This document shows positions 1-7,650 of a stretch of DNA of 12,759 nt, one piece after another (positions within the stretch are counted from its first letter, which is position 1; each line of letters starts with the position of its first letter). The DNA lies in NCBI GenBank assembly GCA_937880585.1, contig CALFMR010000447.1, positions 1 to 12,759 of the forward strand, in the 5' to 3' direction. The position numbers and the translations under genes were made by a program. The notes below the pieces were generated by a model. It was not told where the DNA came from. It searched no databases and saw only the letters and a list, made by a program, of their open reading frames with translations. This DNA comes from an uncultured Acidobacteriota bacterium (lineage in GTDB: Bacteria > Acidobacteriota > Vicinamibacteria > Vicinamibacterales > SCN-69-37).

Positions 1-3000
1 GCGACCTTCGTCCGCACGGCGTATAGCGACGTGCGCGCGGCGATGAAAAGCGTGCGGCCGTCGGGGCCGCCGAAGACGAGTTGGATGGGCCGTTCCGGGA
101 CGTGCAACTCGTCAATCTGCCGGCCCGACGCGTCGTACACGTAGATCTCACCGGCCGCGATGTAGACATGCCCCTCGGCGTCGACGGCCACACCTTCGCC
201 GCCGCGTTGCGCGAACTGAGTCAGGCCGGACAGGCTGCCGTCCGCGTCGACCGTTCCCGCCCACGTGATCTGTTCGGACTCGTCGGTGACGTACGCGCGA
301 TCGCCCGGCTTCGCTTTGGCCAGACCGAAGCTGCGGATCTGCCCGCTGCTCTTGATGCCGAAGCTGGCCGCGCCGTCGAGGAAATCCTGTCCCGTCGCGA
401 GATAGGTCGTGCCGTCGGGCGAGAGGAACTGTGCGGCCGCGTGCGTGAGCGCGTCCTGATTCACGTGCCAGTCGCTGACGGGCAGTACGGCCGTCAGTCC
501 GGGGCGCGGCGTCACCGGCTGCGGCGGCACGATCGTCATGGCGTACCCCGGCGTCGCCGGGTTGAACGTGTAGACCGTGCCGTTGCCCGTGTACGAGACG
601 ACCATGACGTTGCCCGCCTGGTCCACGGCGAGATTCACGGGATCGAGCGGGCTGTCGCGCACGGTCGCCACCTCGTGCGTCGACACAGACCATTTGTAGA
701 TGCGCTGCCAGTGCGCGTCGACGAAGTAGAAGTCGCCGGTCGGCGACGTGGCGCCGCCCGAGATGTTGTAGAACCCGCTCGCGAGCTTCTCGACGGTCGC
801 GCCCGCTGCCAGCACGGCGGATTCCGCGTGCGGCGGCTCGGACGCCGGCGCGCGGCCGGAGACGTCGAGCCACGCGAGCTCCCGCTGACGGATGTGTGCG
901 TCGTGCGTGCGGTCGGCGATCGTGTTGTCGAACGACACCTTGCTGTTGCTGTACGCGTGGACGTTGCGGAAGTGAATGCCGCTCGAATCGACGAGATCGG
1001 CGGCGTCCTCGAACGGCTGGAACATGCTGATGACGCGATAGATGAAGAAGTTCGCGATCGTGATGTCGTGCGAGTCGACGATCTCGAGCGGCAGCGCGAA
1101 GCCGCCCTCGCCACGCTCTTCCTCGGTCTGGAGCGCGTAGATGCGCCAGTTCGACACGTGATCGAGCTGCACTTCGTGCCGGACGTGGTGCTCGCTCGAC
1201 AGCTCGTAGACGCGCCCTTCAGTCGACGTGTTCGACACGACCATGCCGGCTTGCGCGAACGTGCTCGGCGTCCAGATGTCCAGGAACGTCCCGCCGCCGC
1301 CGTCGGTGACCCACAGGCTCGGATACTGTCCGTCCCAGCGCCGGTTGAGATCGGGATCGGCCGTGTGCGTGTTGTTGTACGGATTCTCGCGCGTGCCGTC
1401 GGGCCGGTTCGTGCCGTGGCCGCCAAGGAAGCGGACGTCGTTCATCATCGAATGCGCACCGGCCATCCACTTGGCCGCGACCGCACGCGGATTGATCCCG
1501 TTCGTATACAGCCCGATGCCGATGACGACGTTCGTGCCGCCCTTCGGCGCTTCGATGAGGGGCTTGGGATCGCCGACACCCTGGAACGCCGGCGTGCGAT
1601 CCAGCAGATCGATCTGCGTCGTGCTCGGATGCAAGCCGATGAGGACAGTGTCCGGCCGCAGCGCCAGCGTATCGCTCACGACGTAGTACCCGGACGGCAG
1701 GTAGATGGCGCGATGCTCGGCGATCGCGCGCGTGAACACCGCCGTGTCATCCGTGACGCCGTCGCCCTTCGCGCCGAGCGATCGGATGTTCACCCACGTC
1801 TCCATTGGCGGCAGCGGTACGACGTCGGACGGCTCGGCCGCCGGCAACGCGGTGAGGGGCGATGCGTCGAACACGTCGCGGATCGCCGGTGTCGCGCCGA
1901 TGTCGTCGTAGTGCAGGCCGTGCGAGAACGTCGTGACCGCGTACATCGCACTCGGACCGTCGACGTGCCGGCCGGTCTCGGGGAACGACGCGAACACGGG
2001 CACGCGATCGCAGACGACGTGTTCCATGTTGATTTGCGTCCGCGAGCTGTCCGCGCGATAGACGACGAACGCCGGGCCGCTGACATCGACGAGGCGGCCG
2101 TGATCGATCCACAGCTCGTCGGGATAGCCCTCGTCGATGGCCACCGCCGTCGGCACGTGCTCGAAGATCGGACGAACGAGCGTCAGTCCCGCCTCGCGTT
2201 CGCGGATGGCCGCTACGCGCTGGCCGTCGAACGTCGCATCGACGGCCGTGAACTGCCAGCCGGGCGAGGGACGCTGCGTCCAGATCCCGTACTCGCCGCC
2301 GTGGAAGTGGACGTCGTCCATGACGTTGCCCGTGTCGTGTACGCCGGCGAGGCCCGAACCGATCCGGAAGTCCATGTGCGCGAGAAATGAATGCTGCGCG
2401 TATCGTCCGCGCACGCCGACCGCGCCGGGGTTGCCATCGCCAATCTCGATGTCGATGTTGCTCATCGCGGAGTAGAACGTCCCGGCGCCCGCATCGCGCG
2501 GCTCGGCGCTCGCGCCGCGTCCGGCTGCCGCCGGGGCGCCAGCGCGCGCGCCCGCGGCGCCCGCGCCGCGACCTCGTCCATTCGCGGGTCCCGCACCGCG
2601 ACCACGATCGCCACCGCCGCGTCCCGCGCCCGGCCGTCCGCCCGCGAAGAAGACGAGATATTTCTCGTGCGCGCTGTCGCCGTACCCGGGCGTTCGCGCG
2701 CCGAGCACGAACACCGGCCGCGTGGCACCGTAGCCGATGAGCCGGATGCTCGGCCAGACATAGACCGTCGACGTCAGCCGATAGCGGCCCGACGGCACGA
2801 GCACGATGCCTTGGCCCGTTGTCTCCTGCACCCGATCGATCGCCGCCTGGATCGCCGCGGTGTCATCCGCGACGCCGTCCGCATGAACGGGAAAGTGGTC
2901 CGGCGTCAGATACACGGCCTTCGCATCGTCGGGCCGAGCCGGATAGTAGGACGCCGACTGCGCCATCGTCGGTGTCGCGGCGGCGACGAGCAACGCGGTC

Positions 3001-3029
3001 GAAAGAATGAGCGAGTGGGAGAGGGGCAT
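1..3029 (-). CDS. Secreted double beta-helix (pectate-lyase-3/GH55-like) protein with C-terminal SMP-30-like propeller; 3' end outside window
   Basis: The minus frame stays open from an ATG at 3029 to the left edge, giving 1009 codons with no stop. Residues 1-24 form a signal peptide (charged/polar start, LILSTALLVAAA core, cleavage near TMA-QS), so the protein is exported. Two modules begin with the Pectate_lyase_3 signature: HADGVADDTAAIQAAID near residues 49-65 and GAKGDGVTDDTAVFTRAI near 419-436. Each leads into right-handed beta-helix-like sequence, the arrangement known from GH55 beta-1,3-glucanases. From about residue 735 the sequence becomes propeller-like (TSPTGDFYFVDAHWQRIYKW, VAVDAEGHVYIAAGEIYVYD, VFGGPDGRTLFIAART), as in SMP-30/gluconolactonase C-termini. 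The last motif usually lies near the end of such proteins, so probably only a short tail is missing. A Gly/Arg/Ala-rich insert occupies residues 131-183. Polysaccharide binding or cleavage is inferred; the catalytic residues are not identified. The start is supported by the signal peptide, although no clear ribosome site precedes it. Confidence 0.85.
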   Translation of the reverse strand, partial: MPLSHSLILSTALLVAAATPTMAQSASYYPARPDDAKAVYLTPDHFPVHADGVADDTAAIQAAIDRVQETTGQGIVLVPSGRYRLTSTVYVWPSIRLIGYGATRPVFVLGARTPGYGDSAHEKYLVFFAGGRPGAGRGGGDRGRGAGPANGRGRGAGAAGARAGAPAAAGRGASAEPRDAGAGTFYSAMSNIDIEIGDGNPGAVGVRGRYAQHSFLAHMDFRIGSGLAGVHDTGNVMDDVHFHGGEYGIWTQRPSPGWQFTAVDATFDGQRVAAIREREAGLTLVRPIFEHVPTAVAIDEGYPDELWIDHGRLVDVSGPAFVVYRADSSRTQINMEHVVCDRVPVFASFPETGRHVDGPSAMYAVTTFSHGLHYDDIGATPAIRDVFDASPLTALPAAEPSDVVPLPPMETWVNIRSLGAKGDGVTDDTAVFTRAIAEHRAIYLPSGYYVVSDTLALRPDTVLIGLHPSTTQIDLLDRTPAFQGVGDPKPLIEAPKGGTNVVIGIGLYTNGINPRAVAAKWMAGAHSMMNDVRFLGGHGTNRPDGTRENPYNNTHTADPDLNRRWDGQYPSLWVTDGGGGTFLDIWTPSTFAQAGMVVSNTSTEGRVYELSSEHHVRHEVQLDHVSNWRIYALQTEEERGEGGFALPLEIVDSHDITIANFFIYRVISMFQPFEDAADLVDSSGIHFRNVHAYSNSKVSFDNTIADRTHDAHIRQRELAWLDVSGRAPASEPPHAESAVLAAGATVEKLASGFYNISGGATSPTGDFYFVDAHWQRIYKWSVSTHEVATVRDSPLDPVNLAVDQAGNVMVVSYTGNGTVYTFNPATPGYAMTIVPPQPVTPRPGLTAVLPVSDWHVNQDALTHAAAQFLSPDGTTYLATGQDFLDGAASFGIKSSGQIRSFGLAKAKPGDRAYVTDESEQITWAGTVDADGSLSGLTQFAQRGGEGVAVDAEGHVYIAAGEIYVYDASGRQIDELHVPERPIQLVFGGPDGRTLFIAARTSLYAVRTKV
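2481..2639 (-). other. Low-complexity Gly/Arg/Ala/Pro-rich insert within the beta-helix protein
   Basis: Residues 131-183 of the secreted beta-helix protein are almost entirely G, R, A and P, with repeated GRG/GAG units (for example GRGRGAGAAG). They lie between VFVLGARTPGYGDSAHEKYLVFFAG and GTFYSAMSNIDIEI, which read as normal beta-helix sequence. The frame is kept through the insert. It is probably a disordered surface loop projecting from one helix turn. The DNA here is extremely GC-rich and cryptically repetitive, which is compatible with slippage expansion. Confidence 0.7.
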
Positions 3030-3074
3030 GGGGCACTCGAGAGATGGCGAGAACGGGTGACAAGTTCGAAGGTC

Positions 3075-3191
3075 GAAGCCAGAAGCCAGACGTGCCAAAC
3101 CAGAAGCAGAAGTGAGACGCGCGCATTCTAACGCGCTGCGCAGGCCGCGGCGTGCGGCGAGCACGGAAACCCACTTCTGGCTTCTGGCTTC
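3075..3191. repeat. Perfect 16-bp inverted repeat between divergent genes
   Basis: GAAGCCAGAAGCCAGA at 3075-3090 is the exact reverse complement of TCTGGCTTCTGGCTTC at 3176-3191. Each arm is itself a tandem of GAAGCCA-type units. A nested shorter match pairs CAGAAGTG at 3107-3114 with CACTTCTG at 3172-3179. The repeat lies between the divergent starts at 3029 (minus) and 3236 (plus). The loop is about 85 bp, so it is not a terminator. It could be a dispersed intergenic repeat family or a structured spacer; one copy cannot decide. Confidence 0.75.
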
Positions 3192-3197
3192 CAATTT

Positions 3198-3227
3198 CTG
3201 ACGTGATCGGCTGTTCATCGCTAGAAT
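3198..3227 (+). promoter_or_regulatory. Candidate promoter of the antiporter gene, possibly leaderless
   Basis: A TAGAAT -10-like hexamer (3222-3227) follows CTGACG (3198-3203, four of six matches to TTGACA) with an 18-bp spacer. The ATG is only 8 nt beyond the hexamer, so the predicted transcription start falls at or next to the start codon. No Shine-Dalgarno sequence precedes the gene, which fits a leaderless mRNA. This is sequence inference only. Confidence 0.4.
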
Positions 3228-3235
3228 GACTCCGC

Positions 3236-4654
3236 ATGCCGTTTCCCACGCCGCTCAGCGCCTATCCGCCGGTGTCGGTCGATGGGCTGTGGACGACTCT
3301 GGCGGCGCGCGTCGCGCTCGATCCGTTCAACGCCGTGGCGACGGCGATCTTCATCCTTGCCATCTGCCACACGTTCGTCGCGGCGAAGATGACGACGCTC
3401 GCGCACCGGGTGCAAGCGCGGCACGACGAGACATCACGCGCGGAGGGCGGGGCGCCGCGACCGAGCGTGGCCGCGGAGCTCGTGCACTTTCTCGGAGAGG
3501 TGGAGGTCGTCTTCGGCCTCTGGGCGGTCGTGTTGGTCGTGGCCATCACGATTCATGCCGGATGGGACGCGGCCGCGCACTATCTCGACGACGACGTGAC
3601 CTTCACCGAGCCGATGTTCATCGTCGTGATCATGGCGATCTCGTCGACGCGGCCCATCGTCGGGTTCGCGGAAAGCGCGCTGCGGCGGCTCGCGCGGTTT
3701 GGCGGCGACGCGCCCGCGGCGTGGTGGTTCGCGATTCTGACCGTCGGTCCGTTCTTCGGGTCATTCATCACCGAGCCGGCGGCGATGACGATCTGCGCGT
3801 TGCTGCTCGCGCGACAGTTCTACGATCTCGAGCCGACGACGCGGCTCAAGTACGCGACCATCGGGTTGCTCTTCGTGAACGTCTCGATCGGCGGCACGCT
3901 CACGCACTTCGCCGCGCCGCCCATTCTCATGGTCGCGCGCGAGTGGAACTGGACGACGCCGTTCGTCCTCGGCCACTTCGGCTGGCGCGCCGCGCTCGCG
4001 ATCGTCACATCGAATCTGCTGTATTTCGCCGCGTTCCGCCGCGAGCTCGTGGCGCTCGGCCGACGGCCACCCGCGGCTGACGTCGAGACGCCCGACGAGG
4101 AGGCGAGCGGGCCTGCGCTGCTACCGGTGCCTGCGTGGCTGACGGCCGTGCATCTTGCGTTTCTCGCATGGACGGTCGTCAACGCCCACTATCCGGTTCT
4201 CTTCGTCGGTGGCTTCCTGTTCTTTCTCGGGATCGTGCGCGCGACGACGCCCTATCAGGCGCGAGTCGAGTTGCGCGCGCCGCTGCTCGTCGGCTTCTTC
4301 CTCGCCGGCCTCGTCATTCATGGCGGCCTGCAAGGTTGGTGGATTGCGCCGGTCCTTGCGAGTCTGTCGGAGCGCAGCCTCTACTTCGGCGCAACGATCT
4401 TGACGGCGTTCAACGACAACGCGCTCATCACGTATCTCGCGACGCTCGTGCCGAACTTCAGCGAGGCGATGAAGGCTGCCGTCGTCGAAGGCGCGGTCAC
4501 GGGCGGTGGCCTGACGCTCATCGCCAATGCCCCCAACCCGGCTGGCCACGCGCTGCTCGCGCGATTCTTTGGCGGCGCGGTCGCTCCGCTCGGGCTCGCT
4601 CTCGCCGCGCTGGTGCCCACGATTGTGACGATCGTGATGTTTCGACTTTTCTAG
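3236..4654 (+). CDS. Putative Na+/H+ antiporter (PF07399-like, ion-transporter superfamily)
   Basis: This 472-aa inner-membrane protein has about ten or more hydrophobic segments (for example residues 32-50, 92-107, 127-137, 162-192, 205-217, 303-333, 349-362 and 445-469). I assign it to the putative Na+/H+ antiporter family Na_H_antiport_3 from overall pattern, which I cannot search. Two half-molecule signatures stand out: GPFFGSFITEPAAMT (171-185) with SIGGTLTHFAAPPI (217-230), and ILTAFNDNALITYLA (388-402) with TGGGLTLIANAPNPAGH (422-438). Paired GG-T-x-NxPNPAG-type re-entrant hairpins are typical of ArsB/NhaD-type transporters with an internal duplication. The probable activity is exchange of Na+ or another small ion for H+, but the ion is not proven. 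A cytosolic loop rich in Asp/Glu lies near 280-292. A different-frame ATG at 3226 gives an Arg-rich product and is rejected. A DUF4159 gene follows 16 bp downstream, probably in the same unit. Confidence 0.85.
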   Translation: MPFPTPLSAYPPVSVDGLWTTLAARVALDPFNAVATAIFILAICHTFVAAKMTTLAHRVQARHDETSRAEGGAPRPSVAAELVHFLGEVEVVFGLWAVVLVVAITIHAGWDAAAHYLDDDVTFTEPMFIVVIMAISSTRPIVGFAESALRRLARFGGDAPAAWWFAILTVGPFFGSFITEPAAMTICALLLARQFYDLEPTTRLKYATIGLLFVNVSIGGTLTHFAAPPILMVAREWNWTTPFVLGHFGWRAALAIVTSNLLYFAAFRRELVALGRRPPAADVETPDEEASGPALLPVPAWLTAVHLAFLAWTVVNAHYPVLFVGGFLFFLGIVRATTPYQARVELRAPLLVGFFLAGLVIHGGLQGWWIAPVLASLSERSLYFGATILTAFNDNALITYLATLVPNFSEAMKAAVVEGAVTGGGLTLIANAPNPAGHALLARFFGGAVAPLGLALAALVPTIVTIVMFRLF

Positions 4655-4658
4655 GCGC

Positions 4659-4664
4659 TACACT
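4659..4664 (+). promoter_or_regulatory. TACACT -10-like hexamer immediately before the DUF4159 gene
   Basis: TACACT lies in the 16-bp gap after the antiporter stop codon and 6 nt before the GTG start at 4671. There is no convincing -35 at 17-18 bp and no Shine-Dalgarno sequence. It could allow a separate leaderless transcript of the downstream gene, or it could be chance. Confidence 0.3.
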
Positions 4665-4670
4665 GTCTCG

Positions 4671-5540
4671 GTGAGCCTTCTCGCGCGGCTTCCCGTTCGG
4701 CGGCTCGTCACGGGCACGGTCGCCGCCGTGCTCCTGGCGTCGACGCTCGCCATGGCCGGCAGTGCGGCCGTGCCGGCGCAGCGGCGTCGCGGCTTTGGCG
4801 GCTTCGGACGTTTCCGTGAGCTGCCGACCAACATGCCGTGGCTCTATGACGGCCGCTTCGTGTTCTGCCGGATCGCGTTCCGCAACGCGCCGTACGGCGA
4901 CGGCGGCGGCTGGGGCGTCGACTATCCGCGCGCGGATCTGAACTTTCCGTTCCGACTCGGCGAGCTCACCGAAGCGCCGATCAGCCGCGATTCACGCGGC
5001 GAGCCGAACCACGTCGTCGTCACGCTGACCGACCCGCACCTGTTCGACTGCCCGTTCGTCATGATGACCGAGCCGGGCGGCGCGTATTTCGATGACGACG
5101 CAGCGGAGAAGCTGCGCGAGTACCGCGAGAAGGGCGGTTTTCTCTGGGCGGATGATTTCTGGGGCGATTACGCCTGGAGCGTGTGGGAGAACGAGATCCG
5201 CAAGGCGCTGCCGTCGAGCGAATATCCGATCGTCGACCTGCCGCCGGATCATCCGATCTTCAACATCCAGTACCTGATCAAGCAGATCCCGCAGATTCCG
5301 TCGATCACCTTCTGGTTCCGCAGCGGCTTCCAGACGTCAGAGCGCGGCTACGACAGCGCGGTGCCGCACGTACGCGCCATCATGGATCACGACGGCCGCG
5401 TCATGGTCGTCATGACCCACAACACGGACTTCGGCGACGCCTTCGAACGCGAAGGCGAGGACCGCCGCTACTTCGACACCTTCGCCGCCCGCGGCTACGG
5501 CTTCGGCGTCAACGTGTTCTTGTACGCGATGACGCATTGA
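4671..5540 (+). CDS. Secreted DUF4159 domain protein
   Basis: This 289-aa protein starts at GTG 4671. That start gives a signal peptide (RLPVRR then LVTGTVAAVLLASTLAMAGS, cleavage near AVPA-Q), whereas the internal ATG at 4752 would remove it. The mature part matches the DUF4159 pattern: FVFCRIAFRNAP, GWGVDYPRADLNFPFRLGEL, a central FVMMTEPGGAYFDDDAAEKLREY followed by EKGGFLWADDFWG, then VDLPPDHPIFN, and near the end VMVVMTHNTDFGDAF and GYGFGVNVFLYAMTH. The 'DPHLF ... GG ... DD ... DHPIF' order resembles class I glutamine-amidotransferase/ThuA-like folds, so a similar fold is plausible. No catalytic Cys is obvious, and the function of the family is unknown. The protein is probably periplasmic or extracytoplasmic. 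It sits 16 bp after the antiporter gene on the same strand and converges on ychF with a 30-bp gap that shows no terminator hairpin. Confidence 0.85.
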   Translation: MSLLARLPVRRLVTGTVAAVLLASTLAMAGSAAVPAQRRRGFGGFGRFRELPTNMPWLYDGRFVFCRIAFRNAPYGDGGGWGVDYPRADLNFPFRLGELTEAPISRDSRGEPNHVVVTLTDPHLFDCPFVMMTEPGGAYFDDDAAEKLREYREKGGFLWADDFWGDYAWSVWENEIRKALPSSEYPIVDLPPDHPIFNIQYLIKQIPQIPSITFWFRSGFQTSERGYDSAVPHVRAIMDHDGRVMVVMTHNTDFGDAFEREGEDRRYFDTFAARGYGFGVNVFLYAMTH

Positions 5541-5570
5541 GAGAAGAGACGGGACAGGGCTCGCGACACG

Positions 5571-6674
5571 TCACACGTTGAACTTGAATAGCATCACATC
5601 CCCGTCGGCGACGACGTAGTCTTTGCCTTCCATCCGATAGAGGCCCTTCTCGCGCGCGGCGGCGATGGAGCCGCACGCGGCGAGATCGTCGTAGGCGACG
5701 GTTTCCGCCTTGATGAAGCCGCGTTCGAAATCCGAGTGGATGACGCCCGCTGCTTTCGGCGCGGTGTCGCCAGCGTGAATCGTCCAGGCGCGCACTTCCT
5801 TTTCGCCCGCAGTGAAGTACGTCCGCAGGCCGAGTAGGTGATACGTGGCGCGGATGAGCGCACCGATGCCGCTCTCGGCGACTCCGAGATCCGCGAGAAA
5901 CGCGGCCGCATCGTCCGGGCTGAGATCGATCAGCTCGCTCTCGATCTGCGCGCTGATGACGACGGCTTCGCAGGACAAATGCGCGCCGACATATTCGCGC
6001 ACCGCTCGCACGTACGGGTTGTCGCCGGCCGAGGCGAGGTCCGTGTCCTTCACGTTGCACGCGAAGATCGTCGGCTTGTCCGTGAGCAGGAAGAGCGGCT
6101 GGACGAGCGCCCGCTCCTCCGCGCTCAGCGAGATCGTCAGGGCGAGCTTCCCGGCGTCGAGCTCCGGTTCGACCTTCGCGAGGACGGCTTCCTCCGCCGC
6201 GGCGGCCTTGTCGCCGCGCTTCACGTCCTTCGCCAGGCGCTCGCGCCGGCGTCGCACGGACTCGAGGTCTGACAGCACGAGCTCCGTGTTGATGACCTCG
6301 ATGTCACGAATCGGATCGACCGATCCCGACACGTGGTGCACGTCCTCGTCCTCGAAGCAGCGCACGACCTGGACGATGGCGTCGACTTCTCGGATGTGCG
6401 TGAGGAACTTGTTGCCGAGTCCCTCACCCTGGCTCGCGCCTTTGACGAGTCCGGCGATGTCCACGAATTCGACGGCGGCCGGGATGATGACCTCGGTCTT
6501 CGCGATGCGCGCGAGCGGCGCCAGCCGCGCGTCGGGCACGGTGACGATGCCGACGTTCGGATCGATCGTGCAGAAGGGATAGTTCGCCGCCTCGGCCTTG
6601 CGCGTGCGCGTGACGGCGTTGAAGAGGGTGGACTTGCCGACGTTGGGCAGTCCGACGATGCCGGCTCTCAGCAT
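5571..6674 (-). CDS. ychF: Redox/translation-associated P-loop ATPase YchF (OLA1 family)
   Basis: At 367 aa this is close to the usual YchF length of about 363. It is a cytosolic TRAFAC-class NTPase of the Obg/OLA1 group that associates with ribosomes and, in this family, usually prefers ATP. Motifs seen: P-loop GLPNVGKST (residues 8-16), switch I region NYPFCTIDPNVG (31-42), G3 region FVDIAGLVKGASQGEGLG (70-87), the coiled-coil helical insert around 130-170, G4 position NVKD (207-210), and a C-terminal TGS domain with LRTYFTAGEKEVRAWTIHAGDTA and HSDFERGFIKAETV. The G4 motif lacks the Lys of canonical NKxD, as expected for the family, but ends in Asp where family members often have Glu. The ATG start places the P-loop normally. 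No Shine-Dalgarno sequence is seen. The gene begins 15 bp after the aldo/keto reductase stop and is probably cotranscribed with it. Confidence 0.96.
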   Translation of the reverse strand: MLRAGIVGLPNVGKSTLFNAVTRTRKAEAANYPFCTIDPNVGIVTVPDARLAPLARIAKTEVIIPAAVEFVDIAGLVKGASQGEGLGNKFLTHIREVDAIVQVVRCFEDEDVHHVSGSVDPIRDIEVINTELVLSDLESVRRRRERLAKDVKRGDKAAAAEEAVLAKVEPELDAGKLALTISLSAEERALVQPLFLLTDKPTIFACNVKDTDLASAGDNPYVRAVREYVGAHLSCEAVVISAQIESELIDLSPDDAAAFLADLGVAESGIGALIRATYHLLGLRTYFTAGEKEVRAWTIHAGDTAPKAAGVIHSDFERGFIKAETVAYDDLAACGSIAAAREKGLYRMEGKDYVVADGDVMLFKFNV

Positions 6675-6689
6675 GATCGCGGCTGGCGG

Positions 6690-7646
6690 TTAGAGGGACT
6701 CGAGGTCGTGCTGCAGGCGCGAGATGACCTGCCACACCGCGTCGACCTGCGCGTCAGTCACCGTCACGTCCAGATCGGCAATGGCCGCGCCCTGTCGCGC
6801 ATTCCGCGCACCGACGATGCAGCCCGTCGTGCCAGGCGTATGCAGGAGCACGCCAACGGACACTTGGGCCGGATTCAGACCGCTCGTCGCGCCAATCGCG
6901 CGCAGTTCCTCGACGGCCTGGAGATGCCGCTGGAAGCGCGGCCCCGAGTAGTCCTTGTGCGCGCCGCGCGCATCGCCTGCGGGAAACGTCTTGTCCTTGG
7001 TCCACGTGCCGAAGAGCAGGCCGCGGAAGAGCGGCGAGTACGCGATGACGCCCACGCCGTGGCGCACGCACCAGGGCAGCAGCTCCGTTCGCGGCGCGGG
7101 CCGCAGGATGCTGTACGGCGTCTGTAGCGAGTGCAGCGGCACGCCCGTCGCGCGCCACTCGTCGAGCTGCGCGACCGAGAAATTCGATACGCCAATCGCG
7201 CGGATCTTGCCGGCGCGGACGAGCTCGTCACAGGCGGCGGCCGTTTCGGCGATGGGTTCTGGCGCAGGCCAATGGAGCTGATAGAGATCGATGCGGTCGA
7301 CGCCGAGCCGCCTCAGGCTGGCATCGCACTCGGCGATGACGTTGGCGCGCGAGGCCGCGCGCGTGTTGACGTCACTGCTGTCGCCGAGACCGAACTTCGT
7401 GAAAACCAACGGCCGGCGCGACGCGGGCAAAGCGGCGAGCGCCTTGCCGACCATCGCCTCTGAGTGGCCGGATCCGTAGATGGGCGCCGTGTCGATCCAG
7501 TTCACGCCGCGATCGACCGCGGCATGAATCGCCGCGATGCTGTCGGCGTCGTCCTGACCGCCCCACATCCAGCCGCCGATCGCCCACGTGCCGAGTCCGA
7601 TAGTCGAGATGCTGAGTCCTGATGAACCAAGTGCGCGCTGCTGCAT
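6690..7646 (-). CDS. Aldo/keto reductase
   Basis: This 318-aa NADPH-dependent oxidoreductase is predicted to be a soluble (alpha/beta)8 barrel. The N-terminus LGSSGLSISTIGLGTWAIGG is the typical AKR opening. The catalytic tetrad is intact: Asp52 and Tyr57 in WIDTAPIYGSGHSE, Lys84 in VFTKFG, and His125 in DLYQLHWPAPEP. Cofactor-region motifs follow: IGVSNFSVAQL (151-161), a YSPLFRGLL segment, and near the C-terminus TTGCIVGARNARQ, which resembles the 2'-phosphate-binding GARN motif of NADP-dependent AKRs. The substrate cannot be predicted. The same frame is open upstream to 8372, but that extension overlaps the permease and is Arg/Ser/Pro-rich, so I chose the ATG at 7646, just before the conserved N-terminus. 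It starts 4 bp after the permease stop, suggesting cotranscription. Confidence 0.95.
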   Translation of the reverse strand: MQQRALGSSGLSISTIGLGTWAIGGWMWGGQDDADSIAAIHAAVDRGVNWIDTAPIYGSGHSEAMVGKALAALPASRRPLVFTKFGLGDSSDVNTRAASRANVIAECDASLRRLGVDRIDLYQLHWPAPEPIAETAAACDELVRAGKIRAIGVSNFSVAQLDEWRATGVPLHSLQTPYSILRPAPRTELLPWCVRHGVGVIAYSPLFRGLLFGTWTKDKTFPAGDARGAHKDYSGPRFQRHLQAVEELRAIGATSGLNPAQVSVGVLLHTPGTTGCIVGARNARQGAAIADLDVTVTDAQVDAVWQVISRLQHDLESL

Positions 7647-7650
7647 CCGC

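Noticed and set aside
81..2390. 769-aa open frame on the plus strand
   Set aside because: It lies antisense to the secreted beta-helix protein, whose frame shows a signal peptide and recognisable domains. The plus-strand product is Arg/Asp/Val-rich without motifs, a usual artefact of high-GC codon bias.
3030..3063. Promoter for the beta-helix gene (TTGTCA, 17 bp, TCGAGT on the minus strand)
   Set aside because: The spacing is good, but TCGAGT is a poor -10, so it was not listed as a feature.
2863..3249. 128-aa minus-strand frame spanning the intergenic repeat
   Set aside because: It crosses the 16-bp inverted repeat and the beginning of the beta-helix gene in a different frame. The apparent Phe/Trp-rich stretch is translated repeat DNA.
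5541..5570. Possible bidirectional terminator between the DUF4159 gene and ychF
   Set aside because: The 30-bp gap shows no stem with a T-run in either direction.
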